Source: Roseovarius nanhaiticus
GTDB taxonomy: Bacteria; Pseudomonadota; Alphaproteobacteria; Rhodobacterales; Rhodobacteraceae
Reading direction: 5' to 3'
DNA length: 64,000 bases
Assembly (NCBI RefSeq): GCF_900156535.1
Contig: NZ_FTNV01000004.1
Span: 124,001 to 188,000 of the forward strand
Under the pieces are notes generated by a model. It worked only from the letters and a program-made list of their open reading frames with translations. It was not told where the DNA came from and searched no databases. A program made the translations under genes and the position numbers. Of the stretch, positions 20,728 through 29,995 are shown piece after piece. Every line of letters begins with the position of its first letter. The first letter of the stretch is position 1.

Positions 20728-21071
20728 CTCACCACCTCTTAACTCACCCAAGACATGGGATAGCAGGCGAACCCCTTACAGCGCGTTAATACTTCGACTT
20801 GTAAGTGTTTCAGCTGCGCTCGGCGCCCCGGTACCGGCCCAGGACCGGACAGCAAGCGCAAGTCCAATGAGCAAGACGCAGATGACTTTTCCTCCGGCGT
20901 GGCGAGGCCCAATCGCTTGAGGAAGCGCTTCGTCAGATCTGATCGATGCGAAAGCGCCGCGTTGGATGCGAGGAAAAACCTGTCGGGCCCCGCGCGGCCC
21001 AGCGTCTTTCACTGTTCCGGAAATACTCAATACAAGATTGGCCGCACGCGACCACTTGGCCTGCTTTGCGC
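20728..21071. other. 344-base gap upstream of motB with no convincing gene
   Basis: No full-length gene is supported here. On the minus strand a frame closing at 20776 encodes a strongly hydrophobic stretch (ICVLLIGLALAVRSWAGTGAPSAA) shaped like a signal peptide, with GGAGGA just before it, but it has no ATG, GTG or TTG at the right distance and ends after about 20 more residues. It may be a degraded secreted-protein gene or just leader sequence for motB. Confidence 0.3.
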
Positions 21072-21389
21072 TCAGTCTCGCTCGTAATGGGCGCGCATAT
21101 GTTCGGCCTCTTGGCGCGCCTCCCGCAGACCATCCATCGTCGCGGCCAGTTCGGCCTCGGTCTGACTCAGCTGATTGGTCAGTTCGGCCTCACGCTGTTG
21201 GAGATACGTGATCGCCTGATCGCGGGTTTCTTCGGCCTCATGCAGCTCCTGGGCCATACGGTCCAGCTCACCCACATCGGAATGCGACACGCGAATAAAC
21301 CGATGCACCAGCCAATTGGCAAACCATCCCAGGGCGAAGGCGACGAACAGGATGATCGCCGTGGCGATGATGAATTCAGTTCTGTTCAT
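21072..21389 (-). CDS. Small membrane protein with coiled coil, function unknown
   Basis: A 105-residue protein with one N-terminal transmembrane helix (about 6-28, TEFIIATAIILFVAFALGWFANWLV). A long charged coiled coil follows to the end (ELDRMAQELHEAEETRDQAITYLQQREAELTNQLSQTEAEL). It overlaps the end of the OmpA/BON gene by 14 bases and is on the same strand, so the two are probably co-expressed and may act together at the envelope. The start at 21389 is chosen because the hydrophobic segment begins there; the frame is open 22 codons further upstream. I do not recognise a named family. Confidence 0.7.
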   Translation of the reverse strand: MNRTEFIIATAIILFVAFALGWFANWLVHRFIRVSHSDVGELDRMAQELHEAEETRDQAITYLQQREAELTNQLSQTEAELAATMDGLREARQEAEHMRAHYERD

Positions 21390-23307
21390 CGCCCGAGCCT
21401 TCTTCCCCTGCGCCGCTTGCCTCTTCTTCCTGCCCCTCTTCCTCCAAGCTTTCAAGCCCGGAATTTTCGGGGTCGGGCAATGGCTCGGCCTTGATCAGCT
21501 TGAATTCGATCCGACGGTTTGCCTCGCGGCCCTCCTCGGTATCATTGCCGGCGATGGGGGTGCTTTCGCCATAGCCCTTGGCGGTAAAGCTCGAGGTCAG
21601 AACACGGCGCGCGCGCAGCGCGTCCAGAACGGCATTGGCACGCGCTTGGCTCAACTCTTCGTTCATCTCCTCGCGACCCTGGCTGTCGGTATGACCACCG
21701 ATCTCGATGCGAATCTCACCGCATGTGTCCAGGATATCCGCGATATCGTTCATGATCGCCGCGCCATTGCCGTCGATCGTTGCCGATCCCGGCTCAAAGT
21801 TGATCTTGCGATCGCCCTGGATCGCCTCGATCTGCGCGATGCACTCCTCAGGGGTCGGCAAGCCCGCGACAGGATCCAGCGCCTCTTGGTACTCGACATC
21901 AATATCGAACTGTGATGCTTCACCCAGCTTCTCGGCGAGAAGGCCTGCGATCTGCGCTCCCGCTTCCTTGCGGCCGGTCTTGCCCGTGACGCTCAGCTGC
22001 GTCGGTGTGACCACGACGGCTCCGTGTGCCAAAAATCCCAGCGCCTCAAGACCCGTCAGCACGCGCACCGGCCAATCACCGGGCAGTCCTTCGACCATCC
22101 GTGTGCGGTTATAGATCGCGTCCGAGCGAAAGCGTGCCTTGGCAAAGCTATCGACCGTGTCGCGCAGGCGCTGGCTGCCCAGCTTGCCCCGCAATTGGAC
22201 AAGGCCTTCGGGCGACAGGGTGGCCACAAATTCGGGAATGACGGGCGCGCCTTCGGTCTCGGGCGGCGGCAGAACGGCCTTCAGGGCAAAGACATCGGGC
22301 AAGTCGCTGTTGAGACCACCGACGACATCGTCAAACTTGGCCTCTTCGGTGCCTTGTGGCGCGATCAGCGCGATATCGGCATCGGCAAAGGTAATGCTGC
22401 CGCCCCCCAGATCGCTGAGCGCCGCAATGGCCAGTGCTGCGGCCTCACCCCACTCCGGTGTCGGCACACCAAGGCCGATGATGCAATCCACATCGCCTTC
22501 CAGCCCCGCCTGGCGCGCGGCATTGAGGATGCGCCGCTGCGCCTCTGGTGTGTCGGCGGAGCAGGCATCAAAGCGCGCCTCCCCATCTTCGATCAGGAAA
22601 CGCAAAGTGAAGGGCGTGATGACCGGACGCGGTGCCGAGACATTGACGGACACGCGCAGGTTGGATGGCACCCGGCGGCGCAGATCGCGCTCCAGCGCCA
22701 CTTTCTCTTCGGGGCTGTCGGCCATGGTGATGATCGCCACGCGGCCCGAATCCACCGATATCTTGGCGCGCGGCAGCTGCGCGAGCGCCCTCAGCGCATA
22801 GTCGATCGCCGAGTCCCAACTGCCGGCGACCGGGTAATCCGCCGATTCGAGGAGGTCTATGACCTCAGCCTCATCGGCGATGGTGGCCAGCTGTTCGGTA
22901 AAGGCCTCGCGGTCCATCGCTGCTGGAACCAGCCCGATCAGCGAGATACCATGATCGTTGCGCAGGATCTCGACCGAGAACCGCGGCGGCGCGATTTCGG
23001 CGCTGTCCTCGACCAGCATCTGGTCGATCACCCGTGCCGCATCCACGATGCGTCCGGCGACAGTCAGCGCGGCAAAACGCTTGGCCTCGCTGGGGGCGCT
23101 GCCCGCCAGAAAAACCTGAAGTCCATCAGCATCGACTTCGGTCCAGGTCATGCCTTCCTTATCCAGCTCACTGCGCACCGAATGACGTGCGTTATCCTCG
23201 ATGACCCGCACCGTGAAACTGGCGGCAACGAGGCAAAGAACAGCGGCAAGCGCGAAAGTCCCGACAATGGCAAAGATGGCAGAGAGGCGCATGGACGGCC
23301 CGATCAT
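21376..23307 (-). CDS. OmpA-family envelope protein with BON-like repeats
   Basis: A 643-residue protein with an N-terminal transmembrane anchor (about 6-30) and a large periplasmic region built of repeated alpha/beta units resembling BON domains (for example GLQVFLAGSAPSEAKRFAAL and FSVEILRNDHGISLIGLVPA). A C-terminal OmpA peptidoglycan-binding domain follows, with NFEPGSATIDGNGAAIMNDIADIL, IGGHTDSQGREEMNEELSQARANAVLDAL and GYGESTPIAGNDTEEGREANRRIEF. The tail is a Glu/Gly-rich acidic stretch. It probably links the inner membrane to the cell wall. It sits 45 bases after ubiA on the same strand. The start at 23307 is uncertain: ATG at 23292 and 23352 are alternatives. Confidence 0.85.
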   Translation of the reverse strand: MIGPSMRLSAIFAIVGTFALAAVLCLVAASFTVRVIEDNARHSVRSELDKEGMTWTEVDADGLQVFLAGSAPSEAKRFAALTVAGRIVDAARVIDQMLVEDSAEIAPPRFSVEILRNDHGISLIGLVPAAMDREAFTEQLATIADEAEVIDLLESADYPVAGSWDSAIDYALRALAQLPRAKISVDSGRVAIITMADSPEEKVALERDLRRRVPSNLRVSVNVSAPRPVITPFTLRFLIEDGEARFDACSADTPEAQRRILNAARQAGLEGDVDCIIGLGVPTPEWGEAAALAIAALSDLGGGSITFADADIALIAPQGTEEAKFDDVVGGLNSDLPDVFALKAVLPPPETEGAPVIPEFVATLSPEGLVQLRGKLGSQRLRDTVDSFAKARFRSDAIYNRTRMVEGLPGDWPVRVLTGLEALGFLAHGAVVVTPTQLSVTGKTGRKEAGAQIAGLLAEKLGEASQFDIDVEYQEALDPVAGLPTPEECIAQIEAIQGDRKINFEPGSATIDGNGAAIMNDIADILDTCGEIRIEIGGHTDSQGREEMNEELSQARANAVLDALRARRVLTSSFTAKGYGESTPIAGNDTEEGREANRRIEFKLIKAEPLPDPENSGLESLEEEGQEEEASGAGEEGSGDEQN

Positions 23308-23352
23308 TGTGAAAACTCTGTCGTGTTTATGCCCCTGCCCCCGGTTATTCAA

Positions 23353-24324
23353 TCACACCAGCAGGGCAGCGGCGAAAAACGGCAAGGGCAACAGGCCCGC
23401 GTCCCTGTTTGATCGAAAGAGCCTCAGAAGACCCTGCATATCTTGCACGTCCAGCCGTGTCATCTGCCAGACCAGATGCAGGCCAAGCGCCCAGGGGCCA
23501 AGTAGCGCGATCAACAACGCAATGGGATCCCCGCCCCGGCTGGCCAGAATCACCGCGGCCGTCATCAGCACGACGGTCGCCACCAGAAACCGGCGCAGCC
23601 ACAGGGGCGAGCGATCCCCGAAAAGGCGCGCGGTGGACTTCACCCCGATCAGCGCGTCATCCTCGGCGTCTTGGTGCGCGTAGATCGTATCATAGAACAA
23701 TGTCCACGCGATACCGGCAAGGTAGAGGATGACAGCTGGCCACTCCAGCTGCCCGGTATGGGCGGTCCACGCCAAAAGCGCGCCCCAGTTGAACGCGATC
23801 CCCAGAAAAATCTGCGGCCACCATGTGAACCGCTTGGCAAAAGGATAAATGGCGACGGGCGCAAGCGCCAATATTCCCAGCGCAATCGCCGTCGGCGGAA
23901 AGCTGAGCAGGATGCAAAACGCCACCAGCGCCTGCACCACCAGCCATGCCAGCGCGCCACGCACGCTGACCTGCCCCGACGGGATGGGCCGCGACGCGGT
24001 GCGCGCGACACTGCCGTCGATATGCCGGTCGGTGATGTCATTCCAGGTGCAGCCCGCGCCGCGCATCAGAAACGCGCCAATCGCGCAGCCACCAAAGATC
24101 CACAGATCGAACCACCGCGCCTGCCCATCGTGCAGCATCGCCAGAACCAGCCCCCACCAGCAGGGCAGCAGCAAGAGCCAAGTCCCGATTGGACGGTCCG
24201 CCCGGCTCAGCCGCAGATAGGGCCGCGTGGCAGCGGGCGCATAGCGATCCACCCAATTGCCGCGCACGGAATCGGCGACAGAATCCTGCGCGGTGCCCTC
24301 TGGTCTCGGGTTGGCTGGGGTCAT
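23353..24324 (-). CDS. ubiA: 4-hydroxybenzoate polyprenyltransferase UbiA
   Basis: Membrane enzyme that attaches the polyprenyl tail to 4-hydroxybenzoate in ubiquinone synthesis. The 323-residue product has about eight transmembrane helices. It carries both Mg-diphosphate motifs: NDITDRHIDGSVARTASRP (first Asp-rich loop) and DAEDDALIGVKSTA (second). The ATG at 24324 is chosen because it has GAGG 9 bases upstream. This start abuts the ATG of the divergent rsmE gene with no spacer, so the promoter must lie inside rsmE. Confidence 0.95.
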   Translation of the reverse strand: MTPANPRPEGTAQDSVADSVRGNWVDRYAPAATRPYLRLSRADRPIGTWLLLLPCWWGLVLAMLHDGQARWFDLWIFGGCAIGAFLMRGAGCTWNDITDRHIDGSVARTASRPIPSGQVSVRGALAWLVVQALVAFCILLSFPPTAIALGILALAPVAIYPFAKRFTWWPQIFLGIAFNWGALLAWTAHTGQLEWPAVILYLAGIAWTLFYDTIYAHQDAEDDALIGVKSTARLFGDRSPLWLRRFLVATVVLMTAAVILASRGGDPIALLIALLGPWALGLHLVWQMTRLDVQDMQGLLRLFRSNRDAGLLPLPFFAAALLV

Positions 24325-25062
24325 ATGGTGCGCCTCATGAATACGGCCAAGATCAGATTGTATGTAGAGCAGCCATTGGGGCCGGGGCAAACGGTTCGTC
24401 TGGACCGCGATCAGGCGCATTACCTTTTTGGTGTCATGCGGCAGACCGTTGGCGCGCCTGTCGCTTTGTTCAACGGCATTGATGGCGAATGGCTGTCCGA
24501 GGTGACGGAGGCGGGCAAGAAGGCGGGCGCGCTGGAATGCCGCACGCAAACGCGCCCTTTGCAGATGCCACCCGACCTCTGGCTGCTCTTTGCTCCAATC
24601 AAGAAGGCGCGCACCGATTTCATCGTCGAGAAGGCAACCGAGATGGGCGCCGCGCGCATCTGTCCCGTGCAAACCGATTTCACCAATTCCGAACGGGTGC
24701 GGCAGGACCGCCTTCAGACCCACGCCATCGAGGCGGCCGAGCAGTGCGGCGGAACGTTTGTGCCGCCGGTCGATGATCTGGCCAAGCTGGGCACCCTGCT
24801 GGATCGATGGGATCCCGCCCGCCGCATCCTTTTCTGCGACGAGGCGCTGGCAGGCGGCGCCGCGCGCGATATGCCGCGGGATGGCGGACCATGGGCGATA
24901 CTCATCGGCCCCGAAGGCGGATTTTCCGAGGCCGAGCGGGCGCGCCTCGCCGCGCTGCCCCATGCCCATGCCGCCCGACTGGGCCCGCGCATCCTGCGCG
25001 CCGATACGGCCGCCGTGGCCGCGCTGACCCTTTGGCAAACCACGATGGGCGACTGGGCATGA
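24325..25062 (+). CDS. rsmE: 16S rRNA m3U1498 methyltransferase RsmE
   Basis: Methylates U1498 of 16S rRNA using S-adenosylmethionine. The 245-residue product has a PUA-like N-terminal domain (RLDRDQAHYLFGVMRQTVGAPVALFNG) and a SPOUT-fold C-terminal domain. The latter contains KATEMGAARICPVQT, LIGPEGGFSEAE and LGPRILRADTAAVAALTLWQ, the knotted cofactor site. The ATG at 24325 gives MVRLMNTAK; the in-frame ATG at 24337 is an alternative and would leave 12 bases to ubiA. The stop overlaps the next start (ATGA). Confidence 0.93.
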   Translation: MVRLMNTAKIRLYVEQPLGPGQTVRLDRDQAHYLFGVMRQTVGAPVALFNGIDGEWLSEVTEAGKKAGALECRTQTRPLQMPPDLWLLFAPIKKARTDFIVEKATEMGAARICPVQTDFTNSERVRQDRLQTHAIEAAEQCGGTFVPPVDDLAKLGTLLDRWDPARRILFCDEALAGGAARDMPRDGGPWAILIGPEGGFSEAERARLAALPHAHAARLGPRILRADTAAVAALTLWQTTMGDWA

Positions 25063-25589
25063 GCCGCTTTTTGCGCCCCGAGGCCGTACGCACACTGACC
25101 CGGTGGCAAGGTATCCTGATCAGCGCCGCTATCCTCGCGGTTGGCGGGGTGATTGCGCTTGGCAGCTACGGCATCACCTTCTGGCTGGGCTGCGCCATCG
25201 CGCTTGGCGGCGCGGTCTCACTCATCGCGGCGGCCCAGCGGATGCGCTTTGCCGCGGGCACCGGCGGTCCGGGCGTCGTGCAGATCGACGAGGGCGCGAT
25301 TGGCTATTTCGGCCCCTTGGGCGGCGGCGTCATCGCGCGCTCGGAGATGACGTCGCTGGCGCTCGACCGCACGGGCAAGCCCGCGCATTGGGCGCTGAGC
25401 CAACCCGATCAGGACGACGTGATGATCCCCCTGACCGCTGCGGGGGCCGATGCACTGTTCGATGTCTTTGCCGCACTGCCGGGGATGAAGACCGAGCGGA
25501 TGCTGGCCGAAATGCGCCGCAAGGACGCGGGCCGCACCCTCCTGTGGCAGCGTCCCGGCACCGCCGCGCCGCATCTGCGCCTGACGTGA
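25059..25589 (+). CDS. Small conserved-type membrane protein, function unknown
   Basis: A 176-residue protein with two hydrophobic helices in the first third (about 20-40 and 43-60), then a compact soluble domain (VVQIDEGAIGYFGPLGGGVIARSEMTSLALDR) reminiscent of membrane-bound PH-like or bPH2 modules. Translation is coupled to rsmE by the ATGA overlap, and gshA follows after 77 bases. The function is not evident; the fold remark rests only on the strand-rich pattern. Confidence 0.75.
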   Translation: MSRFLRPEAVRTLTRWQGILISAAILAVGGVIALGSYGITFWLGCAIALGGAVSLIAAAQRMRFAAGTGGPGVVQIDEGAIGYFGPLGGGVIARSEMTSLALDRTGKPAHWALSQPDQDDVMIPLTAAGADALFDVFAALPGMKTERMLAEMRRKDAGRTLLWQRPGTAAPHLRLT

Positions 25590-25666
25590 AGTTGCGCAGG
25601 GCGGGTTGACACCCCCCTGCACCCGCGCCACCTACTGAGGTCTGAATTTCAGCGGAGGCTCTGCCC

Positions 25667-27037
25667 ATGTCCATTCCTCAGTCAGGCGGCGGCCCGATCG
25701 AACATCACAGCCAGTTGGCCGAATACCTCTCGGCAGGGAACAAGCCCAAGCAGGACTGGCGCATCGGCACCGAGCACGAGAAATTCGGCTATTGCAAGGA
25801 CACGCATCAGCCCATCCCTTATCACGGCAAGCGCAGCGTTTCGGCGGTGCTGGAAGGGCTGCGCGATGCCCACGGCTGGTCGCCCGTCCTTGAGGATGGC
25901 AACCTGATCGGGCTGGAGAAGAACGGCGCGAATGTCTCGCTGGAGCCGGGCGGCCAGCTTGAGCTGAGCGGCGCCCCGCTTGAGACGATTCACGCCACCT
26001 GCGACGAGGTGAACGCGCATCTGCGCGAGGTCAAGGATGTCGCCGACAAGGTCGGCGTCGGGTTCATCGGCCTCGGCGCGGCGCCCGAGTGGACGCATGA
26101 GGACATGCCCCTGATGCCCAAGGGCCGCTACAAGCTGATGGACAGCTACATGCAGAAGGTCGGCACGATGGGCCGGGTCATGATGCGCCGCACCTGCACC
26201 GTGCAGGTCAATCTGGACTTCTCGTCCGAGGCGGACATGGTGCAGAAATTTCGCGTGGCCCTGGCGCTTCAGCCGGTCGCGACCGCGCTTTTCGCCAACT
26301 CGCCCTTCTTCGAAGGCAAGCCGAACGGCCATAAGTCATGGCGCAGCCGCGTCTGGCGCGATCTCGACCCCGACCGCACCGGCATGCTGCCCTTCGTTTT
26401 CGAGGACGGTATGGGGTTCGAGCGGTATGTCGATTACGCACTCGATGTGCCGATGTACTTCGTCTACCGCGACGGCAAATATATCGACGCGCTGGGGATG
26501 TCGTTCCGCGATTTCCTGCGCGGTGAGTTGCCGGCACTGCCGGGTGAAAAGGCCACGCTGTCCGATTGGGCGGATCACCTGACCACCGCCTTTCCCGAGG
26601 CGCGCATCAAGAAATTCATGGAGATGCGCGGCGCCGATGGTGGCCCGTGGCGCCGCCTTTGTGCGCTGCCAGCCTTCTGGACCGGCATCATGTATGACGC
26701 CAGCAGCCTTGATGCAGCATGGGATCTGGTCAAGGGCTGGAGCGCCGAGCAGCGCGAGGCGCTTCGCGTCGCTGCCAGCGTCGATGCCCTTCAGGCACGC
26801 GTGGACGGGATCGACATGCACGAGCTGGCGCGCCAAGTCCTTGATATCTCCGAGGCGGGCCTCAAGGCACGCGCGCGCCCCGGCGCCGAAGGGCTTATAC
26901 CGGACGAGACGCATTTTCTGAACGCCTTGCGCGAAAGTGTCCAGTCGGGCCAGACGCCAGCGGACGAGCTCTTGGCGCACTATAACGGCGACTGGAACGG
27001 CGATCTGAGCCGTATCTACGCCGAGTATTCTTACTAG
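25667..27037 (+). CDS. gshA: Glutamate-cysteine ligase, plant/alphaproteobacterial type
   Basis: Catalyses the ATP-dependent joining of glutamate and cysteine, the first step of glutathione synthesis. The 456-residue product has WRIGTEHEKFGY near the N-terminus, EPGGQLELSGAPLETIH (glutamate site) and MRRTCTVQVNLDFSSEADMVQKFRVA, all typical of the plant-type family rather than the E. coli type. MRGADGGPWRRLCALPAFWTG lies near the C-terminus. The gene ends 2 bases from the end of the convergent flavin reductase gene; the two stop codons sit in a CTAGGCCTAG palindrome. Confidence 0.95.
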   Translation: MSIPQSGGGPIEHHSQLAEYLSAGNKPKQDWRIGTEHEKFGYCKDTHQPIPYHGKRSVSAVLEGLRDAHGWSPVLEDGNLIGLEKNGANVSLEPGGQLELSGAPLETIHATCDEVNAHLREVKDVADKVGVGFIGLGAAPEWTHEDMPLMPKGRYKLMDSYMQKVGTMGRVMMRRTCTVQVNLDFSSEADMVQKFRVALALQPVATALFANSPFFEGKPNGHKSWRSRVWRDLDPDRTGMLPFVFEDGMGFERYVDYALDVPMYFVYRDGKYIDALGMSFRDFLRGELPALPGEKATLSDWADHLTTAFPEARIKKFMEMRGADGGPWRRLCALPAFWTGIMYDASSLDAAWDLVKGWSAEQREALRVAASVDALQARVDGIDMHELARQVLDISEAGLKARARPGAEGLIPDETHFLNALRESVQSGQTPADELLAHYNGDWNGDLSRIYAEYSY

Positions 27038-27039
27038 GC

Positions 27040-27513
27040 CTAGATGGTGATGAATTCGCCCCGGTGATAACCGAGGGCGGGTCCGTCACTGATCTGCGTC
27101 TCCAGAACCTCACCGATGAGGACGACATGATCGCCCGCCTCGACCAGCTTGTGCTGGGCGCATATCAGTGTTGCCAGCGATCCTGGCAGCAGCGGCAGAT
27201 CATGCGGGCCTGCGTGCCACTCCGTTCGGTCAAATCGATCTTCGCTGCGCGAGGCAAAGAGTTTGGCCACGTCCCGCTGCGCATCCGCCAGCACATTGAC
27301 GGCAAAGTGCGGCGCCGCGCGAAAGGCAGGCCCGCTATGGGCATTGTTGCCGATGCAGACCAGCACCAAAGGCGGGTCCAGGGACACCGAGCTGAACGAG
27401 TTGGCGGTGAAGCCGCGCGGTGTGCCATCGCCCTCGCGCGTCGTCATCACGGTGACGCCGGTGGCAAAGCGGCCAAACGCATCACGCAGGGCGCGGGTAT
27501 CTGTAACGGTCAT
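27040..27513 (-). CDS. Flavin reductase-like FMN-binding protein
   Basis: A 157-residue flavin reductase-domain protein, usually the small component of a two-component monooxygenase supplying reduced FMN. ALRDAFGRFATGVTVMTT opens the split-barrel fold, followed by GFTANSFSSVSLDPPLVLVCI and FAVNVLADAQRDVAKLF, which bind FMN. HKLVEAGDHVVLIGEV is the conserved C-terminal strand pair. The ATG at 27513 has GGAG 7 bases before it. No partner oxygenase gene is in the window, so the substrate cannot be named. Confidence 0.88.
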   Translation of the reverse strand: MTVTDTRALRDAFGRFATGVTVMTTREGDGTPRGFTANSFSSVSLDPPLVLVCIGNNAHSGPAFRAAPHFAVNVLADAQRDVAKLFASRSEDRFDRTEWHAGPHDLPLLPGSLATLICAQHKLVEAGDHVVLIGEVLETQISDGPALGYHRGEFITI

Positions 27514-27634
27514 GAACGCTCCGGCGTTTGGATCTTGGCACAAAGGTAGGGCGCGCACCGCGATTGGCACGCGCCCTGTCTACCTTTCCATGCCCGAGGG
27601 TGCACCCCCTTGCAAGAGCGCGCAGTCAGCAAGC

Positions 27635-29896
27635 TCAGTCGCTGCCGCGTACCGCGATCTGCGCATCCGCCGCAGGGCTGAATTGGCGCTGCACAAAGTA
27701 GAGCAACACAGTCAGGCCAATGCCCACCAGATCGGTGATCAATCCGCCCGAAATCATGCAGAGCGCCGCCAGGATCAGGCCCAATCGCATGAACCACGCC
27801 ACCATCGTCCCCGCGAACCACCCCTGCACGCCCGAGGATAGCAGGTACACTCCGAAGATCGCCGTCGCGCCTGCCCGGATCACCTCGACCCAGGTGCCGT
27901 CCATCAGGATCGCCCCGTTGTAGAAGAACATGAACGGCACGATGAAGGCAGAGATACCGATCTTGAACGACGCCACCGATGTCTCCATCGGGTTCGCGCC
28001 CGATATTCCCGCCGCCGCGTAACTGGCCAGCGCCACAGGCGGCGTGATGGCCGACACGACCGCGAAGTAGAAGACAAAGAAATGCGCCGTCAGCTGCGGA
28101 ATGCCCAGCTGCACCAAGCCCGGCGCGACAACCGACGCGGCCACCGCATAGGCAGCCGTGGTCGGCATGCCCATCCCCAGAAGGATCGAGATGCACATCG
28201 CAAAGAAGAGCGCCAAGAGCTGGCTTGCATCGGCAAGGTTGAGCAGGACCGAGGAGAAGCGCGCGCCGACGCCGGTCAGGCTGATCACGCCCACGATGAT
28301 ACCCGCGCAGGCGCAAACGGCGATGATCTGGATCGACATGATCCCGGCCAGCTCGAACGCGCGGGCGATGCTGCGGATGCCCATGCGGTAGGGCGTCAGC
28401 CACGACACGACCGCCGCCGCAGCCGTTGCCAGCGTACCTGCGCGGATCACGGAATAGCCCATGAAAAGCGCGACGATCAGAATGACGATCGGCAGGAAAA
28501 GGAAGATGCGCCGCACCATGTCGCGGAATTTCGGCAACTCATCCTCGCGCATGCCGCGCATGCCCAGCTTGGCCGCCTCGAAATCGACCATGAAGTAGAT
28601 CGAGACGAAGTAGAGGATGGCCGGGATGATCGCCGCGATGGCGATATCCGTATAGGGAATACCCGTGATCTCGGCCATGATAAAGGCGCCCGCGCCCATG
28701 ATGGGCGGCATGATCTGCCCACCCGTCGAGGCTGCGGCCTCGACCGCGCCTGCCGTCTTCTTGTGATAGCCCACCTTTTTCATCAGCGGGATCGTCAGCG
28801 ATCCGGTGGCCACGACGTTGCCGGCCGACGTGCCGTTGATCATGCCCATGAGGCCCGACGCGAAGATGGAGACCTTGGCCGGGCCACCACGCGCGCGGCC
28901 CGCGGCCGCGAAGGCGAAATTGACGAAATAATCGCCCACTTTCGACGCCTGCAGGAAGGCCGCAAAGATGATGAAGAGGATGATGTAGGTGGACGAAACC
29001 GCCGTTGTCGGCCCAAGAATACCCGCGTCGGTGTAGACTTGGCTGAAGAAACGCGTCCACTGGATATTGGGCGCATTCAGGAAACCGGGCAGCAAGTCAC
29101 CGACAAAAACGTAGACAAGGAAAATTCCGGCGATCACGATCAGGGCAAGACCCGCGACACGGCGCGTCATCTCCATGATCAGTGCGGTGCCCGCAACCGC
29201 CGCCAGCGAGATCCCGATGGGCGCGAACGGCGTGCCGGTCGAGTTGCGCATGAGCGTGCCGTACATGGTGATCAGATAGACCGCTACCGAAATGGCGCAA
29301 AGCGATAGCAGCAGATCAGCGATGGCCACCTGCCCGCGCTCGCGTCCGCGCACCCAGCCGATGACAATGCCCGCGGCGGTCGCCACGATCAGAGGCAGGC
29401 CGTAGTGGTAAATCTCGAGCGTCTTGAACTCGGGGCTCATGCCATTCCACATCACGCCGCTGGAAATCTGGGCGGCGATGTCGAACGCGATGTAGATCGA
29501 ATACAGCGCGGGCAGGATCAATACCAAGGTCAGAAGGTCGAGCGGATGACGCAACGCCCTGCCGCCCTGACCCTCGTCCAGAAAGGCCCGCGCGGAATAG
29601 AGCGTGAAGCCAAGGATCAGCGCACCCGCAACGTGGACGATGCGGAAATTCCAGGTCTCCATCGGGAAGGTCGGCAGGAAGGGGATGCTGATCCCGGTCC
29701 AGGCCTCGATCGACATGCCGTTGAGCGCAGCCACGTGAAAGAAAGCGTAGATCGCAGACAAGGCCGCGACGACCAGATAGCCGCGTCCTGAAAAAAGGCG
29801 GCGGTTGGCCTCTATCGGCTCTTCATCGACACCCTCGACAACGATCGGACCTTGCGGATCGATCTCTTCGGCTTCGCTTTTCAGTTGGTCCGACAT
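27635..29896 (-). CDS. TRAP transporter fused permease, TAXI type
   Basis: A 753-residue membrane protein in which the small (about 4-helix) and large (about 12-helix) TRAP permease subunits are fused, as is usual for TAXI systems. A soluble acidic N-terminus of about 35 residues precedes the first helix. SGLMGMINGTSAGNVVATGSLTIPLMKKVGYHK, EAAASTGGQIMPPIMGAGAFIMAEITGIPY and GMGMPTTAAYAVAASVVAPGLVQLGIPQLTAHFFVFYFA are the conserved ion and substrate loops. It uses an ion gradient, usually sodium, with the binding protein encoded upstream. A GGGAGGGGG ribosome site precedes it. Confidence 0.93.
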   Translation of the reverse strand: MSDQLKSEAEEIDPQGPIVVEGVDEEPIEANRRLFSGRGYLVVAALSAIYAFFHVAALNGMSIEAWTGISIPFLPTFPMETWNFRIVHVAGALILGFTLYSARAFLDEGQGGRALRHPLDLLTLVLILPALYSIYIAFDIAAQISSGVMWNGMSPEFKTLEIYHYGLPLIVATAAGIVIGWVRGRERGQVAIADLLLSLCAISVAVYLITMYGTLMRNSTGTPFAPIGISLAAVAGTALIMEMTRRVAGLALIVIAGIFLVYVFVGDLLPGFLNAPNIQWTRFFSQVYTDAGILGPTTAVSSTYIILFIIFAAFLQASKVGDYFVNFAFAAAGRARGGPAKVSIFASGLMGMINGTSAGNVVATGSLTIPLMKKVGYHKKTAGAVEAAASTGGQIMPPIMGAGAFIMAEITGIPYTDIAIAAIIPAILYFVSIYFMVDFEAAKLGMRGMREDELPKFRDMVRRIFLFLPIVILIVALFMGYSVIRAGTLATAAAAVVSWLTPYRMGIRSIARAFELAGIMSIQIIAVCACAGIIVGVISLTGVGARFSSVLLNLADASQLLALFFAMCISILLGMGMPTTAAYAVAASVVAPGLVQLGIPQLTAHFFVFYFAVVSAITPPVALASYAAAGISGANPMETSVASFKIGISAFIVPFMFFYNGAILMDGTWVEVIRAGATAIFGVYLLSSGVQGWFAGTMVAWFMRLGLILAALCMISGGLITDLVGIGLTVLLYFVQRQFSPAADAQIAVRGSD

Positions 29897-29947
29897 TGAA
29901 ACCCCCTCCCCGGAGTGTCACCGCAAACCTGCGGCGCCCAAGTATAT

Positions 29948-29977
29948 CATGCCGCCCCGGCTTTTGGGGGCGGCATG
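29948..29977 (-). terminator. Stem-loop between TAXI receptor and permease genes
   Basis: A perfect 11-base-pair stem (CATGCCGCCCC / GGGGCGGCATG) with an 8-base loop lies just after the receptor gene in the direction of transcription. It probably stabilises the receptor message or reduces read-through, giving more receptor than permease. Confidence 0.6.
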
Positions 29978-29995
29978 CGTGTCAGTGGTGCGCGA

